Shown here piece after piece: positions 6,186 to 6,560 of a stretch of DNA of 6,560 nucleotides (its first letter is position 1; every line of letters starts with the position of its first letter). The translations under genes were made by a program, and so were the position numbers. This DNA comes from a bacterium (GTDB taxonomy: Bacteria; Patescibacteriota; Minisyncoccia; Phycocordibacterales; Phycocordibacteraceae), in the NCBI GenBank assembly GCA_021782685.1, contig JAJXUQ010000030.1, positions 1-6,560 of the forward strand, written 5' to 3'. The notes beneath the pieces are model-generated. The model had not been told where the DNA came from. It was given only the letters and a program-made list of their open reading frames with translations, and searched no databases.

Positions 6186-6233
6186 TATACTTACGAAGGT
6201 ATGGCTCTCATGCCCGCTTAACTTTTTTAAAAT
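6186..6233 (+). promoter_or_regulatory. Promoter candidates of the exported-protein gene
   Basis: TAAAAT (6228-6233), after a six-T run (6223-6228), is followed by exactly six bases and then ATG at 6240, the same layout as at secD, and would give a leaderless mRNA. An alternative -10 box, TATACT (6186-6191), would give a leader of about 42 nt. No convincing -35 hexamer is seen for either, and no Shine-Dalgarno site precedes the ATG. Confidence 0.45.
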
Positions 6234-6239
6234 AACGAT

Positions 6240-6560
6240 ATGAAATCACGCCTCCTTCTCCCCGCCTTCGCAGTCGTAGTCACCGCCGCTGTCTCCTTCG
6301 GCATGAACGCCTTCGCCCAGACCTTCACCGAACCCGCCTCCGCCCCTCCAAGCAACAATGCCGACGCCCCGCTCGACGTTGGCCCGAGCTGGCAACAGAA
6401 GAACGGTTCGCTCGTCGTCAACGTCGGTGCCTCTCCGATCGGCCTCCTCATCCCCTCTGGCAACGTCGGCATCGGCACTACAAGCCCCGCCACCAACCTG
6501 GGCCTCGACGTCAACGGCAATGTGGGAGCGTCTGCCTACTGCGACGAGAACGGGAACAAC
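6240..6560 (+). CDS. Exported protein with VGIGTTSP surface-protein motif (3' end outside window)
   Basis: The first 107 codons of an open frame that continues past the window. It starts with a standard Sec signal peptide: MKSR, a hydrophobic core (5-20), and a likely cleavage after AFA (24-26) before QTF. The mature part begins with a Pro/Ala/Asn-rich low-complexity stretch (30-44). It continues with SWQQKNGSLVVNVGAS (50-65), GNVGIGTTSPATNLGLDVNG (74-93) and YCDENGNN (100-107). GNVGIGTTSP...LdVnG modules are known from phage tail-fibre-like and Parcubacteria surface proteins, often ahead of repetitive or S74-type regions; nothing further can be seen here. Its function is unknown; a secreted or surface-attached role is inferred. 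Alanine is written GCC in 11 of 14 codons, unlike the GCG-rich genes to the left. The predicted signal peptide makes it a plausible client of the Sec machinery encoded next door. Confidence 0.8.
   Translation, partial: MKSRLLLPAFAVVVTAAVSFGMNAFAQTFTEPASAPPSNNADAPLDVGPSWQQKNGSLVVNVGASPIGLLIPSGNVGIGTTSPATNLGLDVNGNVGASAYCDENGNN

Noticed and set aside
6201..6221. Mini-ORF MALMPA with GAAGG just before it, a possible leader peptide
   Set aside because: Only six codons, the purine stretch touches the ATG, and the likely promoter of the downstream gene lies after it.
6177..6228. Hairpin GGGCA...TGCCC followed by a six-T run, terminator-like
   Set aside because: Stem is 5 bp with a loop near 29 nt, and no + strand gene ends upstream; the T-run fits better as promoter sequence.

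Overview
The window is 6.56 kb of GC-rich bacterial DNA packed with cell-envelope genes. I read it as a chromosome fragment of a Patescibacteria/CPR organism, most likely of the Parcubacteria group (Kaiserbacteria-like). Grounds for this are the UMP kinase of the archaeal-type branch, an exported protein with a VGIGTTSP / CDENGNN motif style common in Parcubacteria surface proteins, short SecD and SecF chains, tight packing with overlapping convergent stops, and scarce Shine-Dalgarno sites. TGA ends the sugar-transferase gene, so the standard bacterial code fits rather than the code that reads UGA as glycine. The lineage is an inference from gene character, not a database result.

Layout: (1) 1-572, + strand, 3' part of rodA, the SEDS peptidoglycan polymerase. 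(2) 569-1726, - strand, a family 4 glycosyltransferase whose stop codon interlocks with that of rodA. (3) 1727-1771, a 45-bp AT-richer divergent promoter region. (4) 1772-3109, + strand, a polyprenyl-phosphate sugar-1-phosphate transferase. (5) 3180-4499 and 4502-5401, + strand, secD and secF, 2 bp apart. (6) 5391-6083, - strand, archaeal-type UMP kinase, overlapping the 3' end of secF by 11 bp. (7) 6084-6239, a divergent promoter region. (8) 6240-6560, + strand, the first 107 codons of an exported protein that runs off the window.

How the genes fit together: RodA polymerises lipid II. The sugar transferase should load the first sugar phosphate on undecaprenyl phosphate, and the GT4 enzyme is a plausible next step in building a surface glycan. 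SecDF drives late steps of protein export, and the last gene encodes a typical Sec client with a signal peptide. The UMP kinase supplies UDP for UTP and nucleotide sugars, though its placement may be incidental.

I see no defence, mobile, CRISPR or RNA-gene locus, and most of the window is ordinary. The strongest unexplained signal is in the GT4 gene: three near-perfect self-complementary DNA segments (30 bp loopless, 26 bp loopless, and 12+4+12 bp) lie in coding sequence, while the longest loopless palindrome I found by eye elsewhere is 14 bp. A second theme is -10 boxes placed exactly 6 bp before ATG at secD and at the exported-protein gene, which predicts leaderless mRNAs.
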